Below, one piece after another: positions 47,815 to 56,023 of a stretch of 64,000 bases of DNA. The number at the start of each line of letters is the position of its first letter. Position 1 is the stretch's first letter. Position numbers and translations under genes: made by a program. Source of the DNA: CADCVT01 sp036389485 (GTDB taxonomy: Bacteria > Actinomycetota > Thermoleophilia > Solirubrobacterales > Solirubrobacteraceae); NCBI GenBank assembly GCA_036389485.1, contig DASVPR010000061.1, forward strand, positions 40,054 to 104,053. Direction: 5' to 3'. Under the pieces are notes generated by a model. That model saw nothing but the letters and a program-made list of their open reading frames with translations. It ran no database searches and had not been told where the DNA came from.

Positions 47815-49226
47815 CGCGCCTCAGGGTGGCAGTCGGCGGTGACGATCCACGTCCCTTCCCGCGCCAGCTCCGTGCGCCCGCGCTTGGCCCACGCGGGCGC
47901 CCGGCCGCGCGCGGCGCTGATGTGCTTGACGTGAAAGACGACGGCGGGGCGCTGCTCGTCGGGGTCGAGGTCGACGTCGTGGATGTGGACGTCGAGGTAC
48001 CACGCGACCTGAGGCACGAGGAACGGGTTCGTGTACGCGTGACCGCACGCCCGCACGCGCGCCGCCCCGCCGGACTTCTCGATCACCCGCGGCAGCGCGT
48101 CGGCCAGCTCGGCCTGGTAGTCGAGGCCGCGCAGCTGGTCGGGGACGCCGTCGGCGTCCTGCAGCGTGAAGGCGGCGGCGAGGGCGACGGCGACCGCCAC
48201 CGCCGCGATCGGCCGGGCGGCGACCGCCGCCAGGGCCCGCGCGAGTCCCGCGGCGCCGAGGACGATGAGCAGCGCGGCGGGCGGGATCAGGTAGCGCGAG
48301 TTCCCGCTGAACCCGTTGCTGGTCATGATCGCGACGAGCCCGATCCAGGCGAGGGCGAGCGCGCCGAGGACGAGCGGCGCGCGCTCGCGGCGCTTGATCG
48401 CGAGCACGGTCAGCAGGGCCGCGCCGGCGACGGCGGCCCACGGGATCATGTCGAACGCCTTCTCGACGACCGCGAGCGCCGGGTTGTCCGCGAACGCCGC
48501 GCTGTACGAGTTGGGCTGCTGGGCGCGGTCCGAGGCGCGCAGCGCGTTCCCCGAGCCCCACAGCTCCGGCCCGAGCCACAGGACCGGCAGGCTCGCGAGC
48601 CCGCCCGCGAGCCACGGGAGGCGGGCGCGGTCGTCGAGCAGCAGCCACAGGGCATAGAGGCCGACGAACGGCCACCCCTCTGGGCGCAGCAGCCCGACGC
48701 CGAGCGCGAGCACGAACGCCCACCCGCGCCGGCCGCTCAGGTGGGCCAGGATCGCGGCGAACAGCAGCGCGACGAGCAGCCCCTCCGAGTTGCCGAGCGC
48801 GCCGTTGCGGATCCACCACGGGGCGAGCGCCACCCCGGCCGCCGCCGCGACGCCGGCCGCGGCGCCGCTCCGCCCGCCGCCGGCCACGCGCCGCGCGAGC
48901 AGGAACGCCAGCGGGATCGCCGCGATCGCGCCGGCGCGCGCGACGACCAGCCACAGGTCGGGCGCGGCGTCGCTGCCGAACAGCGCGAAGACCGTCGTGA
49001 ACATGGCCGGGAGCGGCTTCCACGACGGGCCGTCGACCGTGTCGAGGTCCAGGTGGATGATCTCGCGGCCCCAGAGGATCCACGCCCACGGGTCGTAGGT
49101 CGGCGTCGAGGGGAACAGCAGGCTGAGCGCGGCCAGCGCGAGGCTCCCGGCGACGATCGCGGCGGGGAGGGAGACGCGGCGGGCCAGGCCGCGCCGCAGG
49201 ACGTCGGTGCGGGGCTCGATGAGCAT
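47811..49226 (-). CDS. Membrane glycosyltransferase-like protein
   Basis: The 471-residue protein has about ten membrane helices and a C-terminal soluble domain. The first loop carries STPTYDPWAWILWGREIIH, an acidic motif as in GT39/GT83-type transferases, and NSEGLLVALLFAAILAHLSG follows. The final soluble part has FLVPQVAWYLDVHIHDVDLD. It is coupled (4-nt overlap) to the gene at 46240-47814. Both may build a surface glycan. Confidence 0.75.
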   Translation of the reverse strand: MLIEPRTDVLRRGLARRVSLPAAIVAGSLALAALSLLFPSTPTYDPWAWILWGREIIHLDLDTVDGPSWKPLPAMFTTVFALFGSDAAPDLWLVVARAGAIAAIPLAFLLARRVAGGGRSGAAAGVAAAAGVALAPWWIRNGALGNSEGLLVALLFAAILAHLSGRRGWAFVLALGVGLLRPEGWPFVGLYALWLLLDDRARLPWLAGGLASLPVLWLGPELWGSGNALRASDRAQQPNSYSAAFADNPALAVVEKAFDMIPWAAVAGAALLTVLAIKRRERAPLVLGALALAWIGLVAIMTSNGFSGNSRYLIPPAALLIVLGAAGLARALAAVAARPIAAVAVAVALAAAFTLQDADGVPDQLRGLDYQAELADALPRVIEKSGGAARVRACGHAYTNPFLVPQVAWYLDVHIHDVDLDPDEQRPAVVFHVKHISAARGRAPAWAKRGRTELAREGTWIVTADCHPEAR

Positions 49227-49283
49227 GCGAGGGCCGCGCCCGGGCGGGGCGCGGCGAGGTAGAGGGTACCCCCGGGCCGTGCG

Positions 49284-50045
49284 CTAGTCGCGGAGCTCCC
49301 TCAGCTGCTGGGCCTGCGTGAAGAAGCGCCGCTGCGCGAGCTCGACCGCGAGCAGGGACGACATCGCGACCGCGCCGAGGAGCACGTAGAGCAGGATCAG
49401 CTGCAGGCGGACGGCGTCGAACGGCTCCGCGCCCGCGAGCAGCATCCCGACCATCGTGCCCGGGAAGAACACAACGCCGGTCGTCTTCGTCTGGTCGACG
49501 AGCGGGATGAGGCCGGAGCGCAGGCTGCGGCGGACGAGGGGCGCGGCGGCCTGCCGCGCGGTCGCGCCGAGCGCCAGCGCCGCCTCGACCTCGTTCGCCG
49601 AGCGCCGCATCTCGTCGCCGAGGCGGTTCAGCGCGACGGCGGTGGCGGTCATCGCGTTCCCGATGACCATCCCGCCGACCGGGACGAGCGACCGGGCGTC
49701 CGCCTCGAAGACGCCGACCGCGACGACGAGGCCGATCGTCGCGGCCGCGCCGGTCGCCAGCCCGGCGCCGATCGGGACGAGCGCGTCCGGGACCTGCTTC
49801 GCCCGGCCGCGCGCGGTGAACGTCGCGAAGGCGACCATCCCGACGAGCAGCGCGGCGACGAAGAGCAGGCTGTCGCTCTCGAAGATCGCGCGGATGACGA
49901 ACCCGACCGCGGTGAGCTGCAGGAAGGAGCGGACGACCGCGATCCCGATGTCGTCCGCCTGGCCGGTCCGCTGCCACCACGAGACCGCGGCGGCGATCGC
50001 GACCAGCACGAGCGCGGCTCCGACGTGCCCGAGGGACGGGTTCAC
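49284..50045 (-). CDS. fetB: ABC exporter permease, FetB/YbbM (UPF0014) type
   Basis: The 253-residue protein has six to seven membrane helices and the family motifs VRSFLQLTAVGFVIRAIFE, VGGMVIGNAMTATAVALNRL and IPLVDQTKTTGVVFFPGTMV followed by GMLLAGAEP. With its ATPase partner it resembles E. coli FetAB, which is linked to iron export under oxidative stress. The GTG start overlaps the ATPase stop (GTGA). Confidence 0.88.
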   Translation of the reverse strand: MNPSLGHVGAALVLVAIAAAVSWWQRTGQADDIGIAVVRSFLQLTAVGFVIRAIFESDSLLFVAALLVGMVAFATFTARGRAKQVPDALVPIGAGLATGAAATIGLVVAVGVFEADARSLVPVGGMVIGNAMTATAVALNRLGDEMRRSANEVEAALALGATARQAAAPLVRRSLRSGLIPLVDQTKTTGVVFFPGTMVGMLLAGAEPFDAVRLQLILLYVLLGAVAMSSLLAVELAQRRFFTQAQQLRELRD

Positions 50046-50665
50046 GCTGCTGTCAGCTCCTCCATGCGGACGACGGTGTCGGTGAGGCGCTGCGCCTGCG
50101 CCGCGTCGTGGGTGACGAGGACGAAGGAGACCGGCAGTCGCGCGATCGTCCGCTCGACGGCGTCGCGGGCGTGCTCGTCGAGGGCGGACGTCGGCTCGTC
50201 GAGCAGGAGCACCTCGGGGTCGAGCGCGAGCGCCCGCGCCAGCATCACCCGCTGCTGCTCGCCGACGGAGAGCCGCGCGGTCGGCCTGTCCGCGTACGCG
50301 GGGTCGAGGCCGGCGTCGGCGAGCAGCCGCGCGACGTCGACGGTGCGCCCGAGCAGACGCGGGCCGTACGACACGTCGTCGGCGACCGTCTCGGCCAGCG
50401 GCGCCGGCAGCTGCGGCACCAGCACGACCCTGCGCCGCAGCGCGATCGGGTCGCCGTCGCGGACGTCCTCCCCGCGGAACAGGACCTCGCCCCGCGTCGC
50501 GTCCGCGAGCCGGTTCAGCAGGCGCAGCAGCGACGACTTCCCCGACCCCGAAGGCCCGACCAGCGCTGTCGCACCATCCGCGATCTCGCCGGTCGCGCCC
50601 CGCAGCACCGCGACCCGGTCGCGCTGGAGCCACACGTCGCGAAGGGAGAAGAGCGGCACCGCCAC
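50042..50665 (-). CDS. fetA: ABC transporter ATP-binding protein, FetA/YbbL type
   Basis: The 207-residue ATPase has Walker A GPSGSGKSSLLRLL, the Q loop VLVPQLPAPLAETV, the signature LSVGEQQRVMLARAL and Walker B EVLLLDEPTSALDEH, then the His switch LVTHD. It powers the FetB-like permease. GGGGAGAA precedes GTG 50665; an open frame continues upstream into the palindrome array, which I treat as non-coding. Confidence 0.9.
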   Translation of the reverse strand: MAVPLFSLRDVWLQRDRVAVLRGATGEIADGATALVGPSGSGKSSLLRLLNRLADATRGEVLFRGEDVRDGDPIALRRRVVLVPQLPAPLAETVADDVSYGPRLLGRTVDVARLLADAGLDPAYADRPTARLSVGEQQRVMLARALALDPEVLLLDEPTSALDEHARDAVERTIARLPVSFVLVTHDAAQAQRLTDTVVRMEELTAA

Positions 50666-50694
50666 CCGCCAATTCTCCCCACCCCACCGCGAGG

Positions 50695-50868
50695 GGGGAC
50701 AGTCCCCTTCACATTGCGGGGACAGTCCCCTTAACAATCGGGGGACAGTCCCCTTCACAATCCGGGGACAGTCCCCTTAACAATCCGGGGACAGTCCCCT
50801 TCACATTGCGGTGCCAGGCACGTGAACATTGCGGTGCCAGGCACGTGAACATTGCGGTGCCAGGCACC
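50695..50868. repeat. Palindrome array, eight units on a 23-bp period, two core families
   Basis: Eight 13-bp cores start at 50695, 50718, 50741, 50764, 50787, 50810, 50833 and 50856, each followed by a 10-bp spacer. Cores 1-5 are GGGGACAGTCCCC. Cores 6-7 are GGTGCCAGGCACG and core 8 is GGTGCCAGGCACC. Spacers are TTCACATTGC, TTAACAATCG and similar. The two core types keep the same stem by paired changes at positions 3/11 and 5/9. Cores of this kind occur as dispersed REP-like palindromes in many bacteria. It fills the gap between divergent fetA and the TetR gene. Confidence 0.9.
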
Positions 50869-50888
50869 GGGGGTGGTTGCGGCGAAGG

Positions 50889-50904
50889 GTGAACCGTGAT
50901 TCAC
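50889..50904. promoter_or_regulatory. Candidate operator of the TetR-AidB pair
   Basis: GTGAA and TTCAC form a 5-bp inverted repeat with a 6-bp spacer, ending 11 bp before the TetR ATG. Position and size fit TetR autoregulation. Confidence 0.55.
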
Positions 50905-50915
50905 TGTTCGCGGCG

Positions 50916-51545
50916 ATGGCGGTCTCGCGGGTGGAGCGGCGGACGGCGGCGCGGGGTGCGATCCTCGCCGCGGCGACCGAGGCCGTCGCGGAAGGCGGGT
51001 ACGCCGCGGCGTCGGTCACGGAGGTCGCTCGGCGGGCCGGGGTGGCGACCGGGTCGATCTACCGGCACTTCCCCTCGAAGGGCGAGCTGTTCGCCGAGGT
51101 GTTCAGGACCGCGGCGGACGCGGAGCTCGCCTTCATCAGCCAGATCGCCGGCGACACGACGAAGCCGCCGGCCGAGCGGCTCGCCGCGGCGCTCGAGGCG
51201 TTCGCCCGCCGCGCGCTCGCCGCCCCGACCCTCGCCTGGGCGCTGATGGCCGAGCCCGTCGACCCCGCCGTCGAGCAGGCGCGCCTGGAGAACAAGCGCG
51301 CCTACCGCGAGGTCTTCGCGACCCTGCTGCGCGAGGGGGTCGAGCACGAAGAGCTGCGCCCCCTCGACGCCGAGCTTGCCGCGAGCGCCCTCGTCGGCGC
51401 CTTCCAGGAGGCGCTCATCGGCCCGCTCGCCGACCACACCGGCGGCGACGCCCTCGTCGCCTCCCTCGTCACCTTCGCCCTTCACGCAGTCGGACACCAG
51501 GAGGAACGCCATGGCCGTCGCGCCGCGCCCGTCGAGCACGCGTGA
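50916..51545 (+). CDS. TetR-family regulator
   Basis: The 209-residue protein has the TetR helix-turn-helix (GAILAAATEAVAEGGYAAAS, VTEVARRAGVATGSIYRHFP) and a variable ligand domain. Its 3' end overlaps the AidB-like gene by 35 nt, so it probably controls its own operon in response to an acyl-CoA-like ligand. ATG 50916 is chosen because an inverted repeat lies just upstream; GTG 50889 would place the operator inside the gene. Confidence 0.88.
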   Translation: MAVSRVERRTAARGAILAAATEAVAEGGYAAASVTEVARRAGVATGSIYRHFPSKGELFAEVFRTAADAELAFISQIAGDTTKPPAERLAAALEAFARRALAAPTLAWALMAEPVDPAVEQARLENKRAYREVFATLLREGVEHEELRPLDAELAASALVGAFQEALIGPLADHTGGDALVASLVTFALHAVGHQEERHGRRAAPVEHA

Positions 51546-53112
51546 GACGCACGAGGTCGTCAACCAGCCGCCGCCGCTCCTCGACTACAACGCCTTCGAC
51601 GCCGACCCGGCGCTCCAAGAGGCGATCCGGCGCGAAGGCGGCGCCTGGGGCGAGGACCGCGTCCGCGACATGGCCGCCGTCGTCGCGTCGACGGAGGCCG
51701 ACGAGCACCGCCGCCGCGCCCAGCGCAACCTCCCGATCCTCCACCAGCACGACCGCTTCGGCCACCGGATCGACCAGGTCGAGTACGACCCGTCGATGCA
51801 CTGGATGCTCCGCCTCGGCGTCGAGCGCGAGGTCAACTCGCTGCCGTGGAGGGACCAGAAGCCGGGGGCCCACGTCGTCCGGACCGGCCTCTTCTACCTG
51901 ATGAACCAGCTCGACACGGGCCCGTGCTGCCCGATGGCGATCAACTACGCGGCCACGCCCACCCTGAGACTCGGTGACCCGAACATCGCCGCCGAGTGGG
52001 AACCGCGCCTCACCCTCCCCGACTACGACCGCTTCGCCCAGGCCGGCATGGTCATGACCGAGAAGCAGGGCGGCTCGGACCTCAGGGCCAACACCACGAT
52101 CGCCGAGCCGATCGGCGACGGCTGGTACGAGCTGACGGGCCACAAGTGGTTCTGCACGCACCCCGTCTTCGCCATGTTCCTGACCCTCGCGCAGACGCCC
52201 AGCGGCATCGCGTGCTTCGTCGCCGAGCGCCCGCACCCGGGCTTTCGGATCATGCGCCTGAAGGACAAGCTCGGCGGCCGCTGCCTGGCGAGCAGCGAAG
52301 TCGAGTACGACCACCTGCCCGCGCGCATCCTCGGCGACGAGGGCCGCGGGACCGCGGTCATGATCGAGCAGATCGTGTGGACGCGGCTCGACGCGGTCAT
52401 CGGCGGCGCCGGGATGATGCGCCGCCTGCTCGCCGAGGCCGTCCACCACGCGCGCCACCGCGCCGCGTTCGGCGCGAAGCTCGCCGAGCAGCCCGCGATG
52501 GTCAACGTCCTCGCCGATCTCGCGCTGGAGTCCGAGGCCGCGCTGCACCTCGCGTTCCGCCTCGCGCGCGCCTTCGACGAGGACGACCGCACGTTCGCCC
52601 GCCTCGCGCTGAGCGTCGCGAAGTTCTGGGTCAGCAAGCGCGGCGCGCCCTTCGCGGCGGAGGCGCTCGAGTGCCTCGGGGGCAACGGCTACATCGAGAC
52701 GCAGGGCTCGCCGGTCGCGCAGTTCTACCGCGACATCCAGATCAACACGGTCTGGGAGGGATCGGGGAACGTCGTCGCGCTCGACATCCTCCGGGCGCTC
52801 GCGAAGGCCCCTGAGGCGACCGAGGCGCTGCTCGGCGAGCTCGACGCCGCCCGCGGCGCCGACGCCCGCCTCGACGCGCACCTCGACCGGTGCCGCGAGC
52901 AGCTCGGAGCGGTCGACAAGTGGCGCGCCCGCGCCCTCGTCGAGGACCTCGCGCTCGCGTTCCAGGCGAGCCTGCTCGTCCGGAACGCGCCGCCGTTCGT
53001 CGCGGACGCGTTCTGCGCCGCGCGGCTCGGCGACGGCCGGCACAAGTCGTTCGGGACCCTCCCGTACGGCATCGACGCCGCGCGGATCGTGGACCGCGCG
53101 CTCGCGATGTAG
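51511..53112 (+). CDS. AidB-like acyl-CoA dehydrogenase
   Basis: The 533-residue protein is an AidB-type acyl-CoA dehydrogenase. It has the long N-terminal domain (NQPPPLLDYNAFDADPALQE), MVMTEKQGGSDLRANTT, WFCTHPVFAMFLTLAQT and GGRCLASSEVEYDHLPARIL. Next come RLDAVIGGAGMMRRLLAEAV and VWEGSGNVVALDILRAL with the Glu. E. coli AidB is induced by alkylating agents and binds DNA; the actinobacterial form may instead oxidise an acyl-CoA. GGAGGAA precedes the ATG. Confidence 0.88.
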   Translation: MAVAPRPSSTRETHEVVNQPPPLLDYNAFDADPALQEAIRREGGAWGEDRVRDMAAVVASTEADEHRRRAQRNLPILHQHDRFGHRIDQVEYDPSMHWMLRLGVEREVNSLPWRDQKPGAHVVRTGLFYLMNQLDTGPCCPMAINYAATPTLRLGDPNIAAEWEPRLTLPDYDRFAQAGMVMTEKQGGSDLRANTTIAEPIGDGWYELTGHKWFCTHPVFAMFLTLAQTPSGIACFVAERPHPGFRIMRLKDKLGGRCLASSEVEYDHLPARILGDEGRGTAVMIEQIVWTRLDAVIGGAGMMRRLLAEAVHHARHRAAFGAKLAEQPAMVNVLADLALESEAALHLAFRLARAFDEDDRTFARLALSVAKFWVSKRGAPFAAEALECLGGNGYIETQGSPVAQFYRDIQINTVWEGSGNVVALDILRALAKAPEATEALLGELDAARGADARLDAHLDRCREQLGAVDKWRARALVEDLALAFQASLLVRNAPPFVADAFCAARLGDGRHKSFGTLPYGIDAARIVDRALAM

Positions 53113-53135
53113 CGGCGCCGCCGTACAGTCGAGGC

Positions 53136-54707
53136 GTGCACCTCGAGCTCGTCATCCTCGGCCTGCTGGTCGCGGTGGCGGCGCTCTCCGCGCTCGCCGG
53201 CAGGTTCCGCATCCCGTACCCGATCCTGCTCGTGATCGGGGGCCTCTGCCTGGGCTGGGTGCCGAATGCCGACGAGATCGTCCTCGACCCGGACATCGTC
53301 CTGCTCATCTTCCTGCCGCCGCTGCTGTACGGCGCGGCGTTCTTCGCCAGCCCGCGCGAGATGGCGCGCAACGCGCGGCCGATCGCGATGCAGGCGATCG
53401 GGCTCGTGTTCGCCACGACGTTCGCGGTCGCGGCCGTCGCGCACTGGGCGGTCGGGCTGGACTGGGGGCCGAGCTTCGTCCTCGGCGCGGTCGTCTCCCC
53501 CACCGACGCCGTCGCGCCGGCGGAGATCGTGCGCCGGCTCGGCGTCCCGCGGCGGCTCGTCACGATCGTCGAGGGCGAGAACCTCACGAACGACTGGACC
53601 GCGCTGAGCGTGTACAAGTTCGCGATCGCCGCCGTCATGACCGGCGCGTTCTCGCTCGGCGAGGCCGCGCTCGAGTTCGTCTGGATGGGCGTCGGCGGCG
53701 CGGTGCTCGGGCTGGCGGTCGGCCGGGTCGTGCGGTTCGTCCGCGCCAAGCTCGACGACCCGCCGACGGAGATCACGATCTCGCTCTTCACGGGCTACGC
53801 GGCGTACGTCCCCGCCGAGCAGCTCGGGCTGTCGGGCGTCATCGCGGCCGTCGCCACCGGACTCTACCTCGGCTGGCACGCGTCGGTCCTGACGACACCC
53901 ACCACCCGCATGGAGCTGATCGCGGTGTGGCAGACCGTGCAGTTCCTGCTCAACGCGGTGCTGTTCGTCCTCGTCGGCCTGCAGCTGCCGGGCATCCTCG
54001 ACGGGATCGACGAGCTCTCGAGCGGCGAGCTGCTCGGCTACGCCGCGCTCGTCTCGATCACCGTCATCGTCTGCCGGCTGGCCTGGTCGTTCGCCCTCAG
54101 CTGGGTGGTACGCCGCCTCGACCCGCGCCTGCGGGGCACGAAGGCGAACTGGCGGCTGACGATGGTCGGCGCGTGGTGCGGCATGCGCGGCGCGGTGGCG
54201 CTCGCCGCCGCGCTGGCGATCCCGCTGACGACCGACACCGGCGCGCCGTTCCCCGAGCGCGACCTCCTCGTCTTCCTCACGTACGCGGTGATCCTGGTGA
54301 CGCTCGTCGGTCAGGGGCTCACGCTGCCGCTGCTCATCAAGAAGCTCGGCGTGGAGGACGACGGCCTCGCCGCGCGCGAGGAGCTCGGCGCGCGGATGCA
54401 CGCCGCGGAGGCCGCCATCGCGCGCGTGGACGAGCTCGCCGGGCAGGACTGGGTCTACGCGGACACGCTCGAGCGGGCGCGCGGGCTCCACGACTTCCGG
54501 CGCCGCCGCTTCGCCGCGCTGAAGTACGGCGACGGCGACGGCAGCACCGACGAGCGCTCCGGGCAGTACCAGCGGCTGATGCACGAGATCATCGCGGCGG
54601 AGCGCGCGGCGCTGCTCGAGCTGCGCAACGGCGGCCGGATCACGGACGAGGTGATGCGCCGCGTCGAGCGCGACCTCGACCTGGAGGAGGCGCGGCTCGA
54701 CCTCTAG
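53136..54707 (+). CDS. Na+/H+ antiporter, CPA1 (NhaP-like)
   Basis: The 523-residue protein has about twelve membrane helices. The ion-site motif is FVLGAVVSPTDAVAPAEI and the next IVEGENLTNDWTALSVYKFA. A conserved WCGMRGAVALAAALAIP follows. A ~120-residue cytoplasmic helical tail (RVDELAGQDWVYADTLERA) is typical of actinobacterial CPA1 proteins. It exchanges Na+ for protons. TACAGT lies 6 nt before GTG 53136 (leaderless pattern). The stop shares CTAG with ispF. Confidence 0.92.
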   Translation: MHLELVILGLLVAVAALSALAGRFRIPYPILLVIGGLCLGWVPNADEIVLDPDIVLLIFLPPLLYGAAFFASPREMARNARPIAMQAIGLVFATTFAVAAVAHWAVGLDWGPSFVLGAVVSPTDAVAPAEIVRRLGVPRRLVTIVEGENLTNDWTALSVYKFAIAAVMTGAFSLGEAALEFVWMGVGGAVLGLAVGRVVRFVRAKLDDPPTEITISLFTGYAAYVPAEQLGLSGVIAAVATGLYLGWHASVLTTPTTRMELIAVWQTVQFLLNAVLFVLVGLQLPGILDGIDELSSGELLGYAALVSITVIVCRLAWSFALSWVVRRLDPRLRGTKANWRLTMVGAWCGMRGAVALAAALAIPLTTDTGAPFPERDLLVFLTYAVILVTLVGQGLTLPLLIKKLGVEDDGLAAREELGARMHAAEAAIARVDELAGQDWVYADTLERARGLHDFRRRRFAALKYGDGDGSTDERSGQYQRLMHEIIAAERAALLELRNGGRITDEVMRRVERDLDLEEARLDL

Positions 54708-55180
54708 TCGCGCGAGCGCAGCGTCGCGACGGCGAGCGCGGCGACGCCCTCCTCGCGCCCGACGAACCCGAGGCGCTCGCCGGTCGTCGCCTTGACGTTC
54801 ACGCGGTCGACCCCGACGCCCAGGGCGCCCGCGAGGCGCGCGCGGATCTCCGCCTTGTGCGGCGCGAGCTTCGGCCGCTCGAGCAGGACGCTCACGTCGA
54901 CGTGCAGGACCTCGCGGAAGCCGAGGAGCGACACGACGTCGCGCAGCAGCGCCAGCGAGTCCGCGCCGGCGTAGGCCGCGTCCGTGTCCGGGAAGTGCTC
55001 GCCGATGTCCCCGAGACCGGCCGCGCCGAGCAGCGCGTCGATGACGGCGTGGGTGAGCACGTCGGCGTCGGAGTGCCCTTCCAGCCCGCGGTCGTGGTCG
55101 ATCCGGACGCCCCCGAGGATCAGGTCGCGCCCCTCCGCCAGCCGGTGGACGTCCCACCCGATGCCGATCGTCACGCTCAC
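54704..55180 (-). CDS. ispF: 2-C-methyl-D-erythritol 2,4-cyclodiphosphate synthase
   Basis: The 158-residue enzyme of the MEP isoprenoid route has the metal site IGWDVHRLAEGRDLILGGV, GHSDADVLTHAVIDALLGA and HFPDTDAAYAGADS. The C-terminal NVKATTGERLGFVGREEGVA is also present. It is separated from ispD by about 6 kb, although the two are often adjacent or fused. The GTG start overlaps the PHP-gene stop by 4 nt; a second GTG lies two codons later. Confidence 0.95.
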   Translation of the reverse strand: MSVTIGIGWDVHRLAEGRDLILGGVRIDHDRGLEGHSDADVLTHAVIDALLGAAGLGDIGEHFPDTDAAYAGADSLALLRDVVSLLGFREVLHVDVSVLLERPKLAPHKAEIRARLAGALGVGVDRVNVKATTGERLGFVGREEGVAALAVATLRSRD

Positions 55181-56010
55181 GCCGACAGCGGCTCCATCCG
55201 GCGCTCGCGCCGGTCGAAGACGGCGATCTCGGTGACGCCGAGGTCGGTCAGGAGCTCGACCGCGCGCGGGTAGGCGTGGCCGAGCTGCTCCGGAGTGTGG
55301 GCGTCGCTCGACAGCGCGATCGGGTTGCCGGCGTCGAGCACCATCTCCAGGAACGCGCGGTCGGGGTACATCTCGCCGGCCGGCTTGCGCAGCCCGGCCG
55401 TCGACAGCTCGACCGCGATCCCCGACTCGGCGATCCCCTCCATCGCGCGCTCGTAGAAGCGCCGCAGGTCGCCCTCCGGCCGCGGCCGGTCGGCGCCCCA
55501 CACCTTCACGAGGTCCGGGTGGGCGAGGATGTCGAAGAGGCCGGTCGCGGCGGCCTCGCCGAGCAGCTCGAAGTACTCCCTCCACACGCGGTCGGGCTCG
55601 TGGCCGCGCATCCGCCACACGTCGTAGCCGGGGTGGTCGACGGCCTGGTCGCGCAGGAAGTGGACCGACCCGACGACGTAGTCCCACTCGCGCGCCTCGA
55701 GCAGCGTCGCGAGCCGATCCTCGCGCCCCGCGACGAAGTCGGCCTCGATCCCGAGCTTCAGGTCGGTCTCCTCGCGCACGAACGCGCAGTACGCGTCGAG
55801 GTCGTCGCGGCCGTACTCGCGCCACAGCTGGTGGTCCCAGACGTCGAGGGCCTGGGCGAAGCGGTAGACGTGCTCCGCGACGCCCAGCTCCTCGATCCCA
55901 CGCTCCTGCGCCACCGTCCGGTAGCGGTCCGCGTTGCCGGCGGTGAAGAACCGCTCGGGTGTCGCGTCGCGCTCGTCGGGGCGCAGGTGCACGTGGTAGT
56001 CGGTCAGCAC
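55177..56010 (-). CDS. PHP-domain phosphatase, histidinol-phosphatase (HisJ/K) type
   Basis: The 277-residue PHP protein has DYHVHLRPDE (His6, His8), LGVAEHVYRF, KLGIEADFVAGRE, YVVGSVHFL, FDILAHPDLVKVWG and LSSDAHTPEQLGHAY. All metal ligands are present. It could dephosphorylate histidinol phosphate, but no his genes are nearby. TAGCTT lies 10 nt before the GTG start. ispF is coupled to it. Confidence 0.88.
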   Translation of the reverse strand: MLTDYHVHLRPDERDATPERFFTAGNADRYRTVAQERGIEELGVAEHVYRFAQALDVWDHQLWREYGRDDLDAYCAFVREETDLKLGIEADFVAGREDRLATLLEAREWDYVVGSVHFLRDQAVDHPGYDVWRMRGHEPDRVWREYFELLGEAAATGLFDILAHPDLVKVWGADRPRPEGDLRRFYERAMEGIAESGIAVELSTAGLRKPAGEMYPDRAFLEMVLDAGNPIALSSDAHTPEQLGHAYPRAVELLTDLGVTEIAVFDRRERRMEPLSA

Positions 56011-56023
56011 GCGGCCGATGAAG

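Noticed and set aside
50666..50758. N-terminal extension of the ABC ATPase into the palindrome array
   Set aside because: The extension would encode repeat sequence and lies upstream of a good ribosome site at the start 50665.
50695..50868. CRISPR array
   Set aside because: The repeat core is only 13 bp and palindromic, spacers are 10 bp and nearly identical, and there are no cas genes.
55177..56010. Histidine biosynthesis locus
   Set aside because: Only the PHP phosphatase is present; no other his gene lies near, so pathway membership is not claimed.
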